From Paguma larvata (lineage: Eukaryota; Chordata; Mammalia; Carnivora; Viverridae): a stretch of DNA of 64,000 nt. Shown here in pieces: positions 37,546 to 48,720 of the stretch. Where the stretch lies: the NCBI GenBank assembly GCA_030068075.1, contig CM057833.1:48379587-48443586 (forward strand). The letters are read 5' to 3'. The stretch's first letter is position 1; every line of letters starts with the position of its first letter. Position numbers and translations under genes: made by a program. The notes below the pieces were generated by a model that was not told where the DNA came from, did no database searches, and saw nothing but the letters and a program-made list of their open reading frames with translations.

Positions 37546-37582
37546 GAATTTCAGACTGGTGAACTGGAATTTCAGACTGGTG
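37546..37582 (+). repeat. Short tandem direct repeat
   Basis: GAATTTCAGACTGGTG occurs at 37546-37561 and 37567-37582, 21 bases apart, just upstream of a SINE target site. Confidence 0.85.
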
Positions 37583-37612
37583 TCTGAAATTTTTGAGAGT
37601 AAAGCCATTCGC

Positions 37613-38047
37613 AATTAGATTCCAGGGGTCCCTGGGTGGCTCAGTTGGTTGAACATCCAACTTCGGCTCAGGTCATGATCCCACGGTTCGTGGGTTTGGG
37701 CTCCACATCGGGCTTTGCGCTAACAGGGTGAAGCCTGCTTCAGATCCTCTGTCTCCCTCTCTTTCTGCTCCTCCCCTGCTCATGCTCTCTCTCTCAAAAA
37801 TAAATAAACGAGGGGCGCCTGGGTGGCTCAGTTGGTTAAGCGGCCGACTTCGGCTCAGGTCATGATCCCACGATCTGTGAGTTCAAGCCCCGCATCGGGC
37901 TCTGTGCTGATGGCTCAGAGCCTGGAGCCTGTTTCAGATTCTGTGTCTCCCTCTCTCTCTGCCCCTCCCTGCTCACGCTCTGTCTCTCTCTCTCAAAAGT
38001 AAATAAACATTTAAAAAATTAAAAAATCAAAAAGAAATTAGATTCCA
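37613..38047 (+). mobile_element. Head-to-tail SINE dimer within a single TSD
   Basis: Two sense-oriented felid SINEs lie in direct contact: 37625-37811 (older looking, head GGGGTCCCTGGGTGGCTCAG) and 37812-38028 (head GGGGCGCCTGGGTGGCTCAG). The pair, not each unit, is bracketed by AATTAGATTCCA at 37613-37624 and 38036-38047. Either a second SINE landed in the A-rich tail of the first or a dimeric transcript inserted. Confidence 0.94.
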
Positions 38048-38296
38048 TGAAGTCTAAATCTTTATTTGTATTAGGCAAAATAATATTATAGAGAATGCTG
38101 ATAAAGTGTGACACAGCTGTTTCTGTATATTGGTAGGTAGCCCACAGATTTATTGAACTTGTTAAAATAATTCTCTACAGTGAATAATCCAGTACAACCA
38201 ATTTTATTTCTCTCTCATGTAACAGTTCTTTCCCATGAAAATAAATATATTATTAAATTGTAATCTTTCTAATTACTGAGCTTACATAAAAGGGGA

Positions 38297-38365
38297 ATGT
38301 ATATGTATGTGTATAGTTTGTATGTATATAATCTGTTTGGCATATATAATAATATATATATATAT

Positions 38366-38400
<35 letters not shown>

Positions 38401-38437
38401 CATACATACATACATAAATACATACATATATACATAA
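38297..38437. repeat. Compound microsatellite TGTA/TA/TAGA/CATA
   Basis: An imperfect ATGTATGTGTA stretch leads into a TA run, then eight or so TAGA units, then CATA units to about 38437. The antisense 104-codon ORF across it is an artefact. Confidence 0.93.
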
Positions 38438-40637
38438 AGCTCCATTTTGTAAAGCTCAGATTCTGGCGGCTTACAAAGAATAAGTATACAGTAAAAGGGA
38501 AAACATAAATAAGTTTTAAAAATGAGGGACGGGAAATATATAAATTAAAACAGAAAGGTAAAATCAAAGAAGAAACTTGAACAAAGATTCTACCATATGG
38601 ATCTACATAGTTAATAACATTGAGTTCTGTTTGGTTCTGTATTTCCTGGCAGCCAAAGACAAAAGAGAAATCTACATAATTGATTATGTGATTCTAATTA
38701 CTCATAAGGTAATACATAGCAGTTCCTCAAGGGAAGAATTTTCTGGTACATAGGTCTGATATTTTCATAGAGAACTTCAACAGGAGGACTCTCAGGGATC
38801 TGACGGGATTCAAAGCTATTGAAGTAGATGCAGCAAAGGATTTGGTGAGATAGCTTCTTGTGGGGTCACCGACGAGAAGCCAAGAACCTAATGCAAATGC
38901 ATAACTCAATGAAAATAATTTTGAGTGATCCATGAAGGTAACGTGCTCCTAACCCATCAAGAAATTTATAAAAGCTAGAGGAATTTACATCGCGATCTTT
39001 ACATTCTGTATATAAGTAGGTAGCTCTCAACATCTTCAAGTGATTTTAAATATTTCTCACTAGCTAGACTTTCGATAGAAGCTAAGCCATCAACAATTCT
39101 CATTGATTTTTTTTTTAATACTTGCTGGATCCGTATACTTTATAGAGTAGACAGGCAGAGTTGGCCTCACAAGGTAGAAACTGTGGCTTTTTAAGAAGAG
39201 TCTTGCCAGGGAGAACAGGTATTTGCCCTTGTGGTTATTTTTAAAAAAATCTCCTCTGAAGTATCTCCCCAATTGCTCGGAGATTCCTTTAGCAGTGGAT
39301 AAAGTCTGTTGTTGGCTAAAGAGAAACAGAGCCTTTTGAGAGAGAGTGAGAACATGTTGATTTAATTCTTCTCCAAATAGAAATGATTGATATCAGATTG
39401 TTGTCTGAAAGCACTTTCCCCAAGTGGAAAGAACTTTGGGTTCTTCAAGGGGGAGTGAAAGGGTGGGTTCTGTCCGAGCCAGGCTACCTCTAAAAGCAAA
39501 TACCGATGCTGCTTCCTAAGGGGCTCGTTGGCAGTTCTCAGTCTGCTGGGCCTGGTGACCTGTCCTTTGAGTTCCATCCATAACGTTCCTCTGAGAGAAC
39601 ACTTTCCCGTTTACAGTATCACGTGAACATGCCCCTGTTGCCAAGGACCGGAAGGGTTATTTAGACATGGGAAAGCCTGGTAGGTGTGAAGGTACGTGTT
39701 GTGACAGCTGCCGTTTCCCCATTTTTTTGACGTCGTCCATTCATTGCAGAGAGGTGTGGGCTGGTACCTGTATCCTCATCTGGTCCTGAGCACTTGGGAT
39801 GTGAAGTCTAGAAAAGTCTTTGTTCATAGTAAAAACCATATGGAATGCAACAACGATAAATTATTGAGCTGTATACCGTGCTGTCGTCCTGTTAAGCATA
39901 ACAGTACCAAAAGAAGGTTTTGTTCTCCGACCATCTACTTCCTAGCTATGGTTATTTTTTAGTGTGCAGCCTCAGATTTATTTCACCAGAGAGCACCCGG
40001 GAGGTCCCAGGACAGTGACTAAGTGGGAATGTGCAGCGATGACGAGTGAAAGCTTCGTTTCTAAGAATTTCGTTTTTGTGGAAATCCCCCTCAGACTAAT
40101 GATGGAAGAGAAAGCATGTGGTGTGTGTTGCGTAGATCACTCCCCAACAGGATGTTTTATTTTTTGTGTTTAGTCTTCATCCATAGTAACAATTAGAATG
40201 GATGCATCAAAAATGAAGTATGCAGACCTCGTGACCTATCTTGTAATCAGCACAAATTAGTTTGGGGGCAGGAAAATCTAGCTGCATATTAGTTTTATTA
40301 GATGTTCCCAAACATTTTGTTGCAATACTTTGGGAAAAAAAATCTAAAAACAAACCTAAGTTTTCAATGTGTTTCCTATTCAATACATACTTTGTTTCTG
40401 AAGGATTAATTAAGCCGTAGGTTTATAATTTTTTTTCTTAACTCGTCAAAATGCTGCCTTTTGGAAAACTGTATCCCCCCCAAGTTGTCCCTGGAAAGGG
40501 GGATGTGTCTTTAGCACCCCCACTACTCACCCCCAGATGCTCTGCAAACTTTAAATACTTTTAAAAGTTCAAACTATCACTCTTCATTTGGTTCTAAGGA
40601 TATTGAAATAAGTTTTTCTATTCCAGTGATTACAGTT
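38438..40637. other. Unique intronic DNA, no gene
   Basis: Only ORFs of 60-72 codons, no recognised repeat. Confidence 0.55.
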
Positions 40638-41015
40638 GTTACCATTAATTGAGTGACTAAAATGAGCTCAGCACTGTGTATGCTTTTCATCTTTTTTTTT
40701 TTTTAATGTTTATTTATTTTGGAGAGAGAGAGGGAGAGAGAGACAGCATGAGCAGGCGAGGGACAGAGAGGGAGACACTGAATCCAAAGCAGGTTCCAGG
40801 CTCTGAGCTGTCAGCACAGAGCCCGACGGGGGGCTCGAACTCACAAACATGGGATCATGACCTGAGCTGAAGTCGGACTCCCAACCGACTGAGCCACCCA
40901 GGCGCCCCTGCTTTTCATCTTTTTTATTCCTCTTTTTGTTGATGAGGAAACTGAGGCTCAGAGATGTTAAATACATTTTACAAGTCAGTGACTACCAAGC
41001 AGCAGAACATAATCA
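40638..41015 (-). mobile_element. MIR fragment split by a SINE
   Basis: Left part 40638-40680 (AGTGACTAAAATGAGCTCAG, CACTGTGTATGC) and right part 40924-41015 (GATGAGGAAACTGAGGCTCA, GAGATGTTAAATACATTTTA) are one antisense MIR. The felid SINE listed separately interrupts it. Confidence 0.75.
40681..40923 (-). mobile_element. Felid SINE with perfect 15-bp TSD
   Basis: Antisense SINE at about 40696-40908 flanked by TGCTTTTCATCTTTT (40681-40695 and 40909-40923). It sits inside a MIR, which gives the order of insertion. Confidence 0.96.
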
Positions 41016-41019
41016 TTCT

Positions 41020-41360
41020 TTCCTTCAACATTCAACAGATCTTTATTGAGCACCTGCTTTGTGCCACAGACCTTGCTAGTTATGCAGAGTCCATCAGTGC
41101 GTAGAGCATCTAAACCCCCTGCTCCCCAAGGAGCTTACATTCTAGTTAATGGAGACAGAGAATCAAAACAGAACGTAGTGTGTCAGATAGTGAGAAGTGG
41201 TGTGGAGAAAAATTAACAAAAGGAAGGGAAAAAGGGAGTCAGGGGTAGTTTGCGTTTCATAAAAGATGGCCACGGACACATCACCGAGAAGTTGACGTTT
41301 GAGCAAAGCCCTGAAGAGGTGAGGGAGTGGGACTTGCAGATACGTGGCGGGGGGAGCAGG
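41020..41360 (-). mobile_element. L2-like fragment
   Basis: TTCAACAGATCTTTATTGAG, CACCTGCTTTGTGCCACAGA, GGAGCTTACATTCTAGTTAA, then GAAGTTGACGTTTGAGCAAA and GCCCTGAAGAGGTGAGGGAG. This is the same reverse-strand arrangement as the 20.5-kb fragment. Confidence 0.7.
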
Positions 41361-41425
41361 GTAGATGGGGTGCAGTGAGTGAAGACGAGAATAGAAGGGC
41401 GGGGGAGGAGGCACAGTTCGTGCAG

Positions 41426-41585
41426 GGCAGTGGCTCACGAGCTTTAACAGTACCACGCTCGCTTGGAAGGCTTGTTAAAACGCGCCGTGCTGGGCCCTTC
41501 CCCAAGGGTTTCTGATTCAGAAGTTTGCCCTTCTCCCGAGTTCAGATGATGCCGATGCCGCGAGTCCAGGGCTCACACACTGAGA
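41426..41585 (+). mobile_element. MER5A-type hAT-Charlie non-autonomous DNA transposon
   Basis: CAGTGGCTCACGAGCTTTAA, GGCTTGTTAAAACGCGCCGT, GCTGGGCCCTTCCCCAAGGG, TTTCTGATTCAGAAG, then GATGATGCCGATGCCGCGAG and a terminal ACACTGAG follow the MER5/Charlie MITE pattern in order. No transposase. Subfamily not resolved. Confidence 0.75.
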
Positions 41586-42334
41586 TCTGCCGAGGCTGTT
41601 GTAAGAGTCTAGCCATTATTGTCAATAGCATGTACGTTGTGGGCAGGTCGGGAGTACAGGAGAGACAGGTCTCTGTGCCACTGAGAGTACACTGTAGGCG
41701 ACAAGGCCAGAAGAAGGGAAACCAGTTAGGGCTCTCCAGCACTGATCCAAGTAAGAGGTCATGGTGACATCATTGAGCGTTCGTTATCTCCGTTCCAAGT
41801 CTATTTGGGGTTGTCCTTTAAAGCCAAACATACTAAGTATCAGTTACGTTCAACCTAAAATTCCTTTGGTTAAATCTTTAGCTTGAACGAGTATGTGAAT
41901 TCCTCTTCAAAAAGCAGCTGGTCTACAAGTTTGTGAAGAGGACCAAAAAGATGGGAAGCTGAGAGTCGAGACACTTTTTCAATAGAGCTGACAAGGCTGT
42001 GCCTAGGAACACGGAGCTTTGTAAAGAGATCCTTGTGGAGACAGTGCGGACACCCGTGGGGACGCCGGCGAGGGTGGGGGGTTGGCGGGAACCCAGAGCT
42101 GGCTTTCAGCTTCTTGCCACCTGTCTACGAGCTGATCCTTGGTAGGACTGGAGAGGTGAAAATTCCCAGCATCTCAAGAAATGCTGTTGTAGTGCCAGCA
42201 CAGGCTCCCTGGGACACCACAGCCATAAGGGTTAAATAAGGAAAGAGAGAACCGAAATGAGGCACCGCCTTTTGCTTCCTTCCTGATATGCAAAATGAGG
42301 GAAGCAGGGAGGGAAAAGAAAGTTGAACTTGGAG

Positions 42335-42475
42335 TCCTCCGATTACGTGCTGTGCAACTTGGGCCCGGTCTCTCAAGCTCATCCGCAGACGGGCCTGATG
42401 GTAGTGCTTGTGTCGCTGCAGGGGTCGCGTGAGGATACGCACCACATGTTAGTTGTGGCTGTCATTCTTATCACT
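42335..42475 (+). mobile_element. MIR fragment (weak)
   Basis: GATTACGTGCTGTGCAACTT, GGGCCCGGTCTCTCAAGCTC and ATCCGCAGACGGGCCTGATG resemble a mutated sense MIR core. Confidence 0.5.
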
Positions 42476-43744
42476 GTGAAATTTCAGTAGATTTCCGTCC
42501 ATCGGCTTTTCAAATCTGACCTTACGTGGTCCTTAACCCAAACTCACACGATACACAAAAATGGCATACTGTAACGTAAGAGAAGGGACAAAGGGGGAAA
42601 GAGTGGGAAAGCTGTGGGCGTGGGGGGGGGGTGAGCAGCTGTTGCGCTGTGAAGGAGAGAGGAGGGAAAGGAGGCAGGTGGAAAGTGGAGACACGGTGGA
42701 GAATGGGCAGGAGAGGTGTTAAGATGGAGAACCAGAGGCAACATAATGAAAGGGGGTGTGTGGATGAGAAAGAACGGCAAGGTGGGAAGACCCACAAGGT
42801 CTTGAAACTGCTTAGCAGGGCAGGGGACGCCCCTGAGGCAACTCATTACCAAGCCCCAGGGGCATCAGCGTGGGTGTCCCTTGCGGAGCCGCGCTACACA
42901 AGCCTCTGCAGTTTAGAGAGGCAGCAGAAAACAGCAAGACGAGGATCAGGCAGGTGGCAAGTTAGACTTCGGAGACTACTTAGCTGTGGTGTCTGTGACA
43001 CGTAGACTCATGAAATCTGAGATCCGCGCAAACCTCTCGGGCAGATCATCTGAGAAGGCAGACAGTTTTTAAAGTCCCCATGTAGAAACACGAGGACCAG
43101 GGTCCCTTTTTCTGCACATCCTGGGGCCAAGCCCCGCGTCACCTGCTCCTCCAGTGGATGGCAATGACAAGGACAACAGCCACCATCCCTTCAGGGCCCA
43201 CCCTCGGATTTAATGCTCAGATGGCCAGCGTCAGTTGCATTTAGCCGACAAAGACTGTGAGGCTTGGTTTGCAAAGGGGTGCGGAAATTCAAAACTGGGG
43301 CCTGGCTTTCAAGACCGCCTTTCTGTTGGCAAGAAACGCTCTTCTGATGGTTTTCGGGAACTCATTACTCAGCCGTTTTCCTTCTCTCACTTCTCTGCCT
43401 GCCTTTCGGCTCCCTCACCCTAACACCCTGGAATTGGCCTTGAATGGGAACTAGAGGATCTAGTGTCGAATTTCGTTTTTTCCTCAACTCTTGTTTCTAG
43501 AATGCTTTCTCCTCGTCGTTCGCCTCTTCTTTCCCACTTACCATGATCGATTACCGAGGTCACCCACATAGTGACCTCGGGCCCTGAATCGACTGGTTTG
43601 TGGGGGTTCCTCACGGGCCCCACCTGACCTCATAAACACGCAGGGCCCACATTGGCCTGGGAGTCCTAGAAGATTGTTCCATGTGATCAGCAGGTCCACT
43701 CACAGTCCGCTGGGTCACATCAGGCTGTACAAAACTCGCAGGCG
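42476..43744. other. Unique, purine-rich intronic DNA
   Basis: 42580-42830 is strongly G/A-rich on the + strand with a G run at about 42622-42631. This explains the 124-codon + ORF and the overlapping minus ORFs. No family recognised. Confidence 0.55.
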
Positions 43745-43945
43745 GGGGACGCCTGGGGGGCTCAGTCGGTTAAGCGGTCGACTCTTGGTTTCAGCTCAGG
43801 TTGTGATCTCACGGTTCGTGGGATCAAGCCCCCTGTCGGGCTCTGCGCTGACAGTGTGGAGCCTGCTTGGGATTCTCCCTTTTCCGCTCTCTCTGCCCTT
43901 CCCCTACTTGCACACATGCTCTCTCTCAAAATAAATAAAACTTAA
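43745..43945 (+). mobile_element. Older carnivore SINE variant
   Basis: Sense SINE with the insert GACTCTTGGTTTCAGCTCAG and the body GACAGTGTGGAGCCTGCTTG, GGATTCTC. These are typical of the wider carnivore SINE rather than the younger felid subfamily, which has TCAGATTCTGTGTCTCCC. No clear TSD. Confidence 0.9.
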
Positions 43946-44180
43946 ATTATATATATAAGGTATTTTAAACTCCTAGGCTATAAGAAAATTCATCCCGTGC
44001 CAAAGTTCAGGAAGCACTTGGCCCTTAGCGTGTCTTTCTGGGCCTCGTCCTTTTCTAACTCATCTTGCCTTCATTTACCATGCCTAGCAACTACTTCACG
44101 CACAGTTGAGGAAGTATTAGCTTGATTCATGGAGAGTAGATTACATTTTAGACCGAAGCAGTGTCTTTAGAAAAAAAAAC

Positions 44181-44356
44181 AACTGGTGTTGGGGCGCCTG
44201 GGTCGCTCAGTCAGTTAAGCGTCTGACTTCAGCTCAGGTCATGATCTCGCAGTTTGTGAGTTTGAGCTCCGCGTCGCGCTCTGTGCTGACAGCTCAGAGC
44301 CTGGAGCCTGCTTCGGATTCTGTGCCTCCCTCTCTCTCTGCCCCTCCCCTGCTTGC

Positions 44357-44388
<32 letters not shown>

Positions 44389-44426
44389 AAATAATAAACA
44401 TTAAAAAAATTAAAAAGAAACTGGTG
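44181..44426 (+). mobile_element. Felid SINE, sense
   Basis: Body from GGGGCGCCTGGGTCGCTCAG at 44191 to the AATAATAAACATTAAAAAAA tail. Short flanks AACTGGTG at 44181-44188 and 44419-44426 are the probable TSD. Confidence 0.93.
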
Positions 44427-44735
44427 AGATGGCATCAGCATGGAAGGATTCGTGCATTCTACAGTAACGACATGGCACTTGAACACCAGAAAATGTGATT
44501 TTTTTTTAAACCATAATGAAAATCAGCCACCTGGATAAGTGTATTGAGTGATCAAGTGAACCGGCCATTAATCCATAAAGAATCATTTCCAGGATCCAGG
44601 GATGACCGTGTTTCCTCTTTGTGTTTTTATTAAGTTGCTCTGCAGTACTCCTACTGGGAATGTTTCCCCAGCCCTGTGAAGTTGGCAATCGAGTCACCTG
44701 TTTGTGTAGCTAAACTTTTATGAACCCTTAGCAGA

Positions 44736-45122
44736 TCCATTTGCGCGCATCCTTTAAAGGCTCCAGATTTTCCCGAGCCTTTTGTGGTAATAGCTGATGC
44801 ATCCGAAGTAGAACTGGGAGCTATTCTTTGTCAAGAGCTAGAAAATATAGGCAGCCTTGTCTTTCCTATAAATGTAAGTTGTTGTTGTTATTATTATTAT
44901 TATGTCAGCAGTGAAGTGCTCCCTCGAGGACTGAGACACAGCATCCCAGGCAGAGCGCGCCTTGCTGGGGAAATGGGCACTACCAGTAGGATGATATTAT
45001 CTTGTGGTAATGAATTTACCTTTATGACAGATCATTATCCCCTTCTGTAGCTGCACCGGATGAAGGACAAGTCTAGCAGAATAACCTAGTGGTACTTGGA
45101 ATTTATTGGCTCTAAATTTTGA
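44736..45122 (+). pseudogene. Ty3/Gypsy-type RT-RNase H relic (MamGypsy-like)
   Basis: Degraded pol fragment of a Gypsy-class LTR retrotransposon. In one frame (44745 on) it reads APDFPEPFVV then IADASEVELGAILCQ, the end of RT and the start of RNase H, whose first catalytic Asp is the D of ADAS at 44796. Further along come LPRGLRHS, GNEFTFMTDHYPLL (catalytic Asp of TDH at 45030), LHRMKDKSSRIT and WYLEFIGSKF. These match Gypsy RNase H motifs (TDAS..LGAVL, LLPRE, FTLVTDHAPL.WL.RMKD, ITRWYL). Stops at 45048, 45087 and 45120 break the frame, and a TTG/TTA microsatellite (44879-44903) sits where the SRKLLPRE segment should start. The middle acidic residue cannot be placed. It is non-functional. 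The neighbouring 45130-45420 could be more of the element, but I see no LTR or integrase. The class call is firm; the family name is from memory. Confidence 0.8.
44879..44903 (+). repeat. (TTG/TTA)n microsatellite inside the Gypsy relic
   Basis: Three TTG units and five or so TTA units, translating as CCCYYYYY in the pol frame. Confidence 0.85.
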
Positions 45123-45588
45123 AGCTGGAAAGATGCAACAGCAGCCACGTTATCTCTGTATGAATGTTGCAGAGGGGGACAGGGATGAAGGGAGTCACAT
45201 TTTCTTACCGGTAACGGTAGAAAGCAGGTGGTAGGGACAATCTTTAATGAAACAATGAGTGCAGTTTCTCATATGCTTGGCCATTTTCGGGTTCGAGTCA
45301 AAGGGTTAAATGAATGGGGAGGAAAACATAAGACATCATCATCATCATTGATAATAAAAATTACCGGAGGTCTTATTGGGTGTCATACCACAAGAAGGAG
45401 CAAAGATTTATTTTTTAAATGAATGAAATGAGATTTCCCTCCCAGGCATGTAGAATCCAAGTTCACACTTTCAAGGCTGTGTGTAATATAGAGCCCGTCA
45501 TATATTTGTGAGCTGTTGGGGTTAGTAAAGTCGTAGTTTTGCAGAGAGGCACATTATGGTATATAATAAGATAGCTATCCCAATGGGA

Positions 45589-45829
45589 CAAAGATAGGCT
45601 TAGGGACTCCCGGGTGGCTCAGTCGGTTAAACGTCTGACTTCGGCTCAGGTCATGATCTCACGGTTCATGAGTTCAAGCCCCGCGTCAGACTCTGTGCTG
45701 ACAGCTCAGAGTCTGAAACCCACTTCAGATTCTGTGTCTCCCTCTCTTTCTGCCCCTCCCCTGCTCATGCTCGCTCGCTCTCTCTCTCAAAAATAAATAA
45801 ACATTGAAAAAATTTCAAAGATAGGCTTA
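45589..45829 (+). mobile_element. Felid SINE with perfect 14-bp TSD
   Basis: Sense SINE at 45603-45815 flanked by CAAAGATAGGCTTA (45589-45602 and 45816-45829). The head starts GGGACTCCCGGGTGGCTCAG. Confidence 0.96.
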
Positions 45830-45831
45830 AA

Positions 45832-46045
45832 ATCATTTAGGTTCGCATCCTGGCTTTGTCCTTCACTGATGGGTGACCTCGCGCAAATCACTTAAACTTT
45901 CTAACTTAGCTTTCTTGGTGAGGAAGCAAAGAAGCCAACACTTGACTCACATTTTTTTGTATCCTTTCGTGTCAGGGACCTAGTAAGTCTTCAAGAAATG
46001 ATCGCTGTCGGTGTTCCTGCTATTGTTATTGCTGGTCTTATTGTC
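45832..46045 (+). mobile_element. MIR fragment
   Basis: GCATCCTGGCTTTGTCCTTC, GGTGACCTCGCGCAAATCAC and TTAAACTTTCTAACTTAGCT match the sense MIR core. It lies directly beyond the SINE. Confidence 0.75.
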
Positions 46046-47684
46046 TTGATTCAGGAGCCCTGGCGGTGACACCCTATACCAGATTCCAAGTAGGACCCAC
46101 ACCTAATCATTTTGAATGATTGAAAGTCAGTATTGATGTAAGGCCCCACAAACCCCGCACTGGACAGGAGCCATAAGAAATCCATCCCGCTGCTTAGTAA
46201 TCCTTATTGTGGGGCCAAACTCCAACCATTTTCCGTTCGCACAACCGTCAGAAGAGACAGAGACCAGGTGTGTGTTGTCTCTTTATAAGCACTCTGTAGA
46301 GTTTTCCTCATCTTCCTCTCCTTTCTTGTACTTTCATCTGAGCTCAGATACTCTGTACATCATGTTAATTATGTGGAGGCCCCCGCCAAGCAGTCCGGAG
46401 AGAGGGGCTTCGCCGGGGTCGAATGCAGAGAGACACTGAGCCCTGTGAATCACGTTCGCTCCTGTGAATCCCAAAATCTCCATCTCCTCCTTCAATATCA
46501 ATATCCACTGTCTTTCATTTTTAGCAAAATGTGAGTACCCCCTCCCGACCACCTCACCCCCCAAATCTCCCTGAGCCACAGATCTGTACGGCCCTTCCTT
46601 ACGTCAGTCCTCTCACGTTTCCCGGCCTGGTCTCTTCCTCTTCTTCCATTTCTTTTTCTCTTGCTTTCAACTGTGAGAGAGAAAACGGGAAAATTCACTT
46701 GAGAGTTAATGTATGTAAAGACCTGGCTAAGAGGTTCCCTTCAGTTCAAAGAGGGAAAGAAACCTTCAAAGTATAGACATGTAGGTGAATGTTTCCTTCT
46801 TCTTTGCTATTGTGTGGAACGATCGCACAAAATAGAAGCAATGGCTTCCCTTTTACTTTTTAATACATCTGTTTGCTGGGAACGTGTAAGAATTCCTGGA
46901 AGGTTTTGCTGTGGCCCCGAGGTCTTTGACGAAGCAAGGCCAGTTGGAGTTGTTCAGTCAAGATGTGTCTCAGATGAAACGTTCATCAACGGAGCGCATC
47001 TTTGTGTTTTGGAAATCTCTTTAGCGTGCTGGGCCGCTGTCCACATTTTGTGAGAGCGTAGGCGTGGTATTAGACTTTGACAAGTCTGTCCCAGCAACCG
47101 TGGTGCTACCATAGGAAAAGACCACTGGAAATGGAGGGGCTCAACCTCCTTCCAGTTAGAAGTGTCGTTTTCAGCTTCTGTCCCATCACGTTACTGCAAA
47201 CCTGACACTCTTCGGGAGCTCCGCGGTGCTGCAACCCAGCTCAGCTGGAGCCGTAGTGCTGCTGCTTTGGGGTATTGGAAGTTAAGTAGAGACTTCCCTC
47301 CTCATCGAAATGCCTGAGGAGGAAGTGTCTTACTTCTCTCTAGTGCATAGGGGATAAGGTAGGGAGGAGTTAGAGATGCTAAATATCTTGTAATGCTCTG
47401 GATAGTCCTGTCTAGTGAAGAGTTGATTTGCCCAAGATGCCAGTAGTGTCCCCATTAAATAAGGGCCCAGCAGACTCTTCAGTTAGACCAGCATCCCCAG
47501 CTCCTAGCTCCAGCCCCCACCAGCATATGAACCATCTGCTTTCTTTCCTTCCTCTTTTTTCTCCTTCTTTCCTCTTTCTCCTCGCCTCTTCTGCCTGCCC
47601 ACCTCCCTGCCTCCCTGCTATCCTTTCTTCCCCCCTTCCCCTGAATCTCCTATACCTGGTTCAGGAGCAACCACCTCTGTGAGG
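46046..47684. other. Unique intronic DNA, no gene
   Basis: The 114-codon + ORF at 46709-47053 has no recognised similarity. CT-rich stretch at 47530-47640. Confidence 0.55.
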
Positions 47685-47925
47685 CCTTCCAGACACCCCC
47701 ACATATTCTCAGGAGCTGCTTCCTCTGTGCTTGCGTTGCCGTTTTTACTACAGGACTCCATCCTAGGGTGACGCACTGCATGATGTCTCCACTGTCCTGT
47801 GACTGTACAAGCTCCTGGTGGGCAAGCGCCTCGTCTCCGTCTCTGTATCCCCAGGACTAACACAGTCCTGGCAAACTGTAGGCCCTCGGTAAATTTCTAG
47901 GGAATGAATGGATGAAGTTCGGTTA
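47685..47925 (+). mobile_element. L2 3'-end fragment
   Basis: GAGGCCTTCCAGACACCCCC, AAGCTCCTGGTGGGCAAGCG, TCTGTATCCCCAGGACTAAC, TAGGCCCTCGGTAAATTTCT and GAATGAATGGATGAA make a recognisable sense L2 3' end with its TGAA-type tail. Confidence 0.85.
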
Positions 47926-47995
47926 GTATCGCGTTGCGTTTGCAGAAAATAATTCAAAATCTGTATACTGTGCTGGAGTTGAAGAAAAACGTGGT

Positions 47996-48210
47996 CACCG
48001 TTTCTCAGCGACCGCACCATTGACCCTTTGCGCAAGTCGCTTCCTTCATCTGGGTCCCTGTCCTGGTGCCTTGTGGGACGTTTAGCAGCACCATGGCCTC
48101 TGCCCACTAGATGCCAGGAGCACCCCTCCCCAGTCGTGACCACCAAAATTACATGCGGGCATTGCCAAGTATCGCCTGAAGGCAAAATCACTCCCAATTG
48201 AGACCCGTTG
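47996..48210 (-). mobile_element. MER20 (hAT-Charlie MITE), near full length, antisense
   Basis: Antisense MER20 text in order: CCGTTTCTCAGCGACCGCAC, TTGTGGGACGTTTAGCAGCA, GCCTCTGCCCACTAGATGCC, CAGTCGTGACCACCAAAATT, GGGCATTGCCAAGTATCGCC, GGCAAAATCACTCCCAATTG. About 215 bp, close to the family length of roughly 220. It contains CCACTAGATGCCAGGAGCA, which resembles a CTCF core. MER20 copies are known to act as enhancers in some mammals; here that is only a possibility. Confidence 0.88.
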
Positions 48211-48549
48211 AATTAAGGTAAAGGAAGAACTAACGCGCATTAAATTCCATTTAATAAGCAAAGTGTGAGTTTCTTGTGACATCCGTGGTTCATGAATCCA
48301 TTTAGCAAATGCACACAGAGCTCTCTCCAAATTATTGGGCTATGTGGTCTTAATTGCGAATGCTCGAGTAGTCTACAATCATCCACTGCTGGCGGAATTT
48401 TAATATTATAAAATCACCCAGCGATGTCTCTGATACTTGAAGCCCCTCTGTACATGGTGAAGAGCCCTTTAGACTCACCATGGATGTCTTAGGTGCCTAA
48501 ACATAGCACCAGAAATATTAGGAAATGGTGCCCACTACACTGGTTTTCC

Positions 48550-48720
48550 ATGTCCACAGCCTTTGCGAGGTACTGTGCTGGGGTTTGTGCATTATTTCAT
48601 TTAATTCTCCAGCAATAGAATAAGAAGTCGAGGACCACAAGGGTCCAACAGTTTGCCCAGGGTCCTTAGCCGTTAAGTAGAAAATAATTGGGATCAGAGT
48701 GCATGTCCACTTGGCACGAA
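48550..48720 (-). mobile_element. MIR fragment
   Basis: GGTACTGTGCTGGGGTTTGT, GCATTATTTCATTTAATTCT, GTTTGCCCAGGGTCCTTAGC and CGTTAAGTAGAAAATAATTG follow the antisense MIR core. Confidence 0.78.

Noticed and set aside
38253..38567. 104-codon minus ORF with repeated Ile/Tyr/Leu
   Set aside because: Translation of a compound TA/TAGA/CATA microsatellite.
42522..43005. Overlapping ORFs of 91-124 codons
   Set aside because: They follow from purine-rich, low-complexity sequence lacking stops in some frames.
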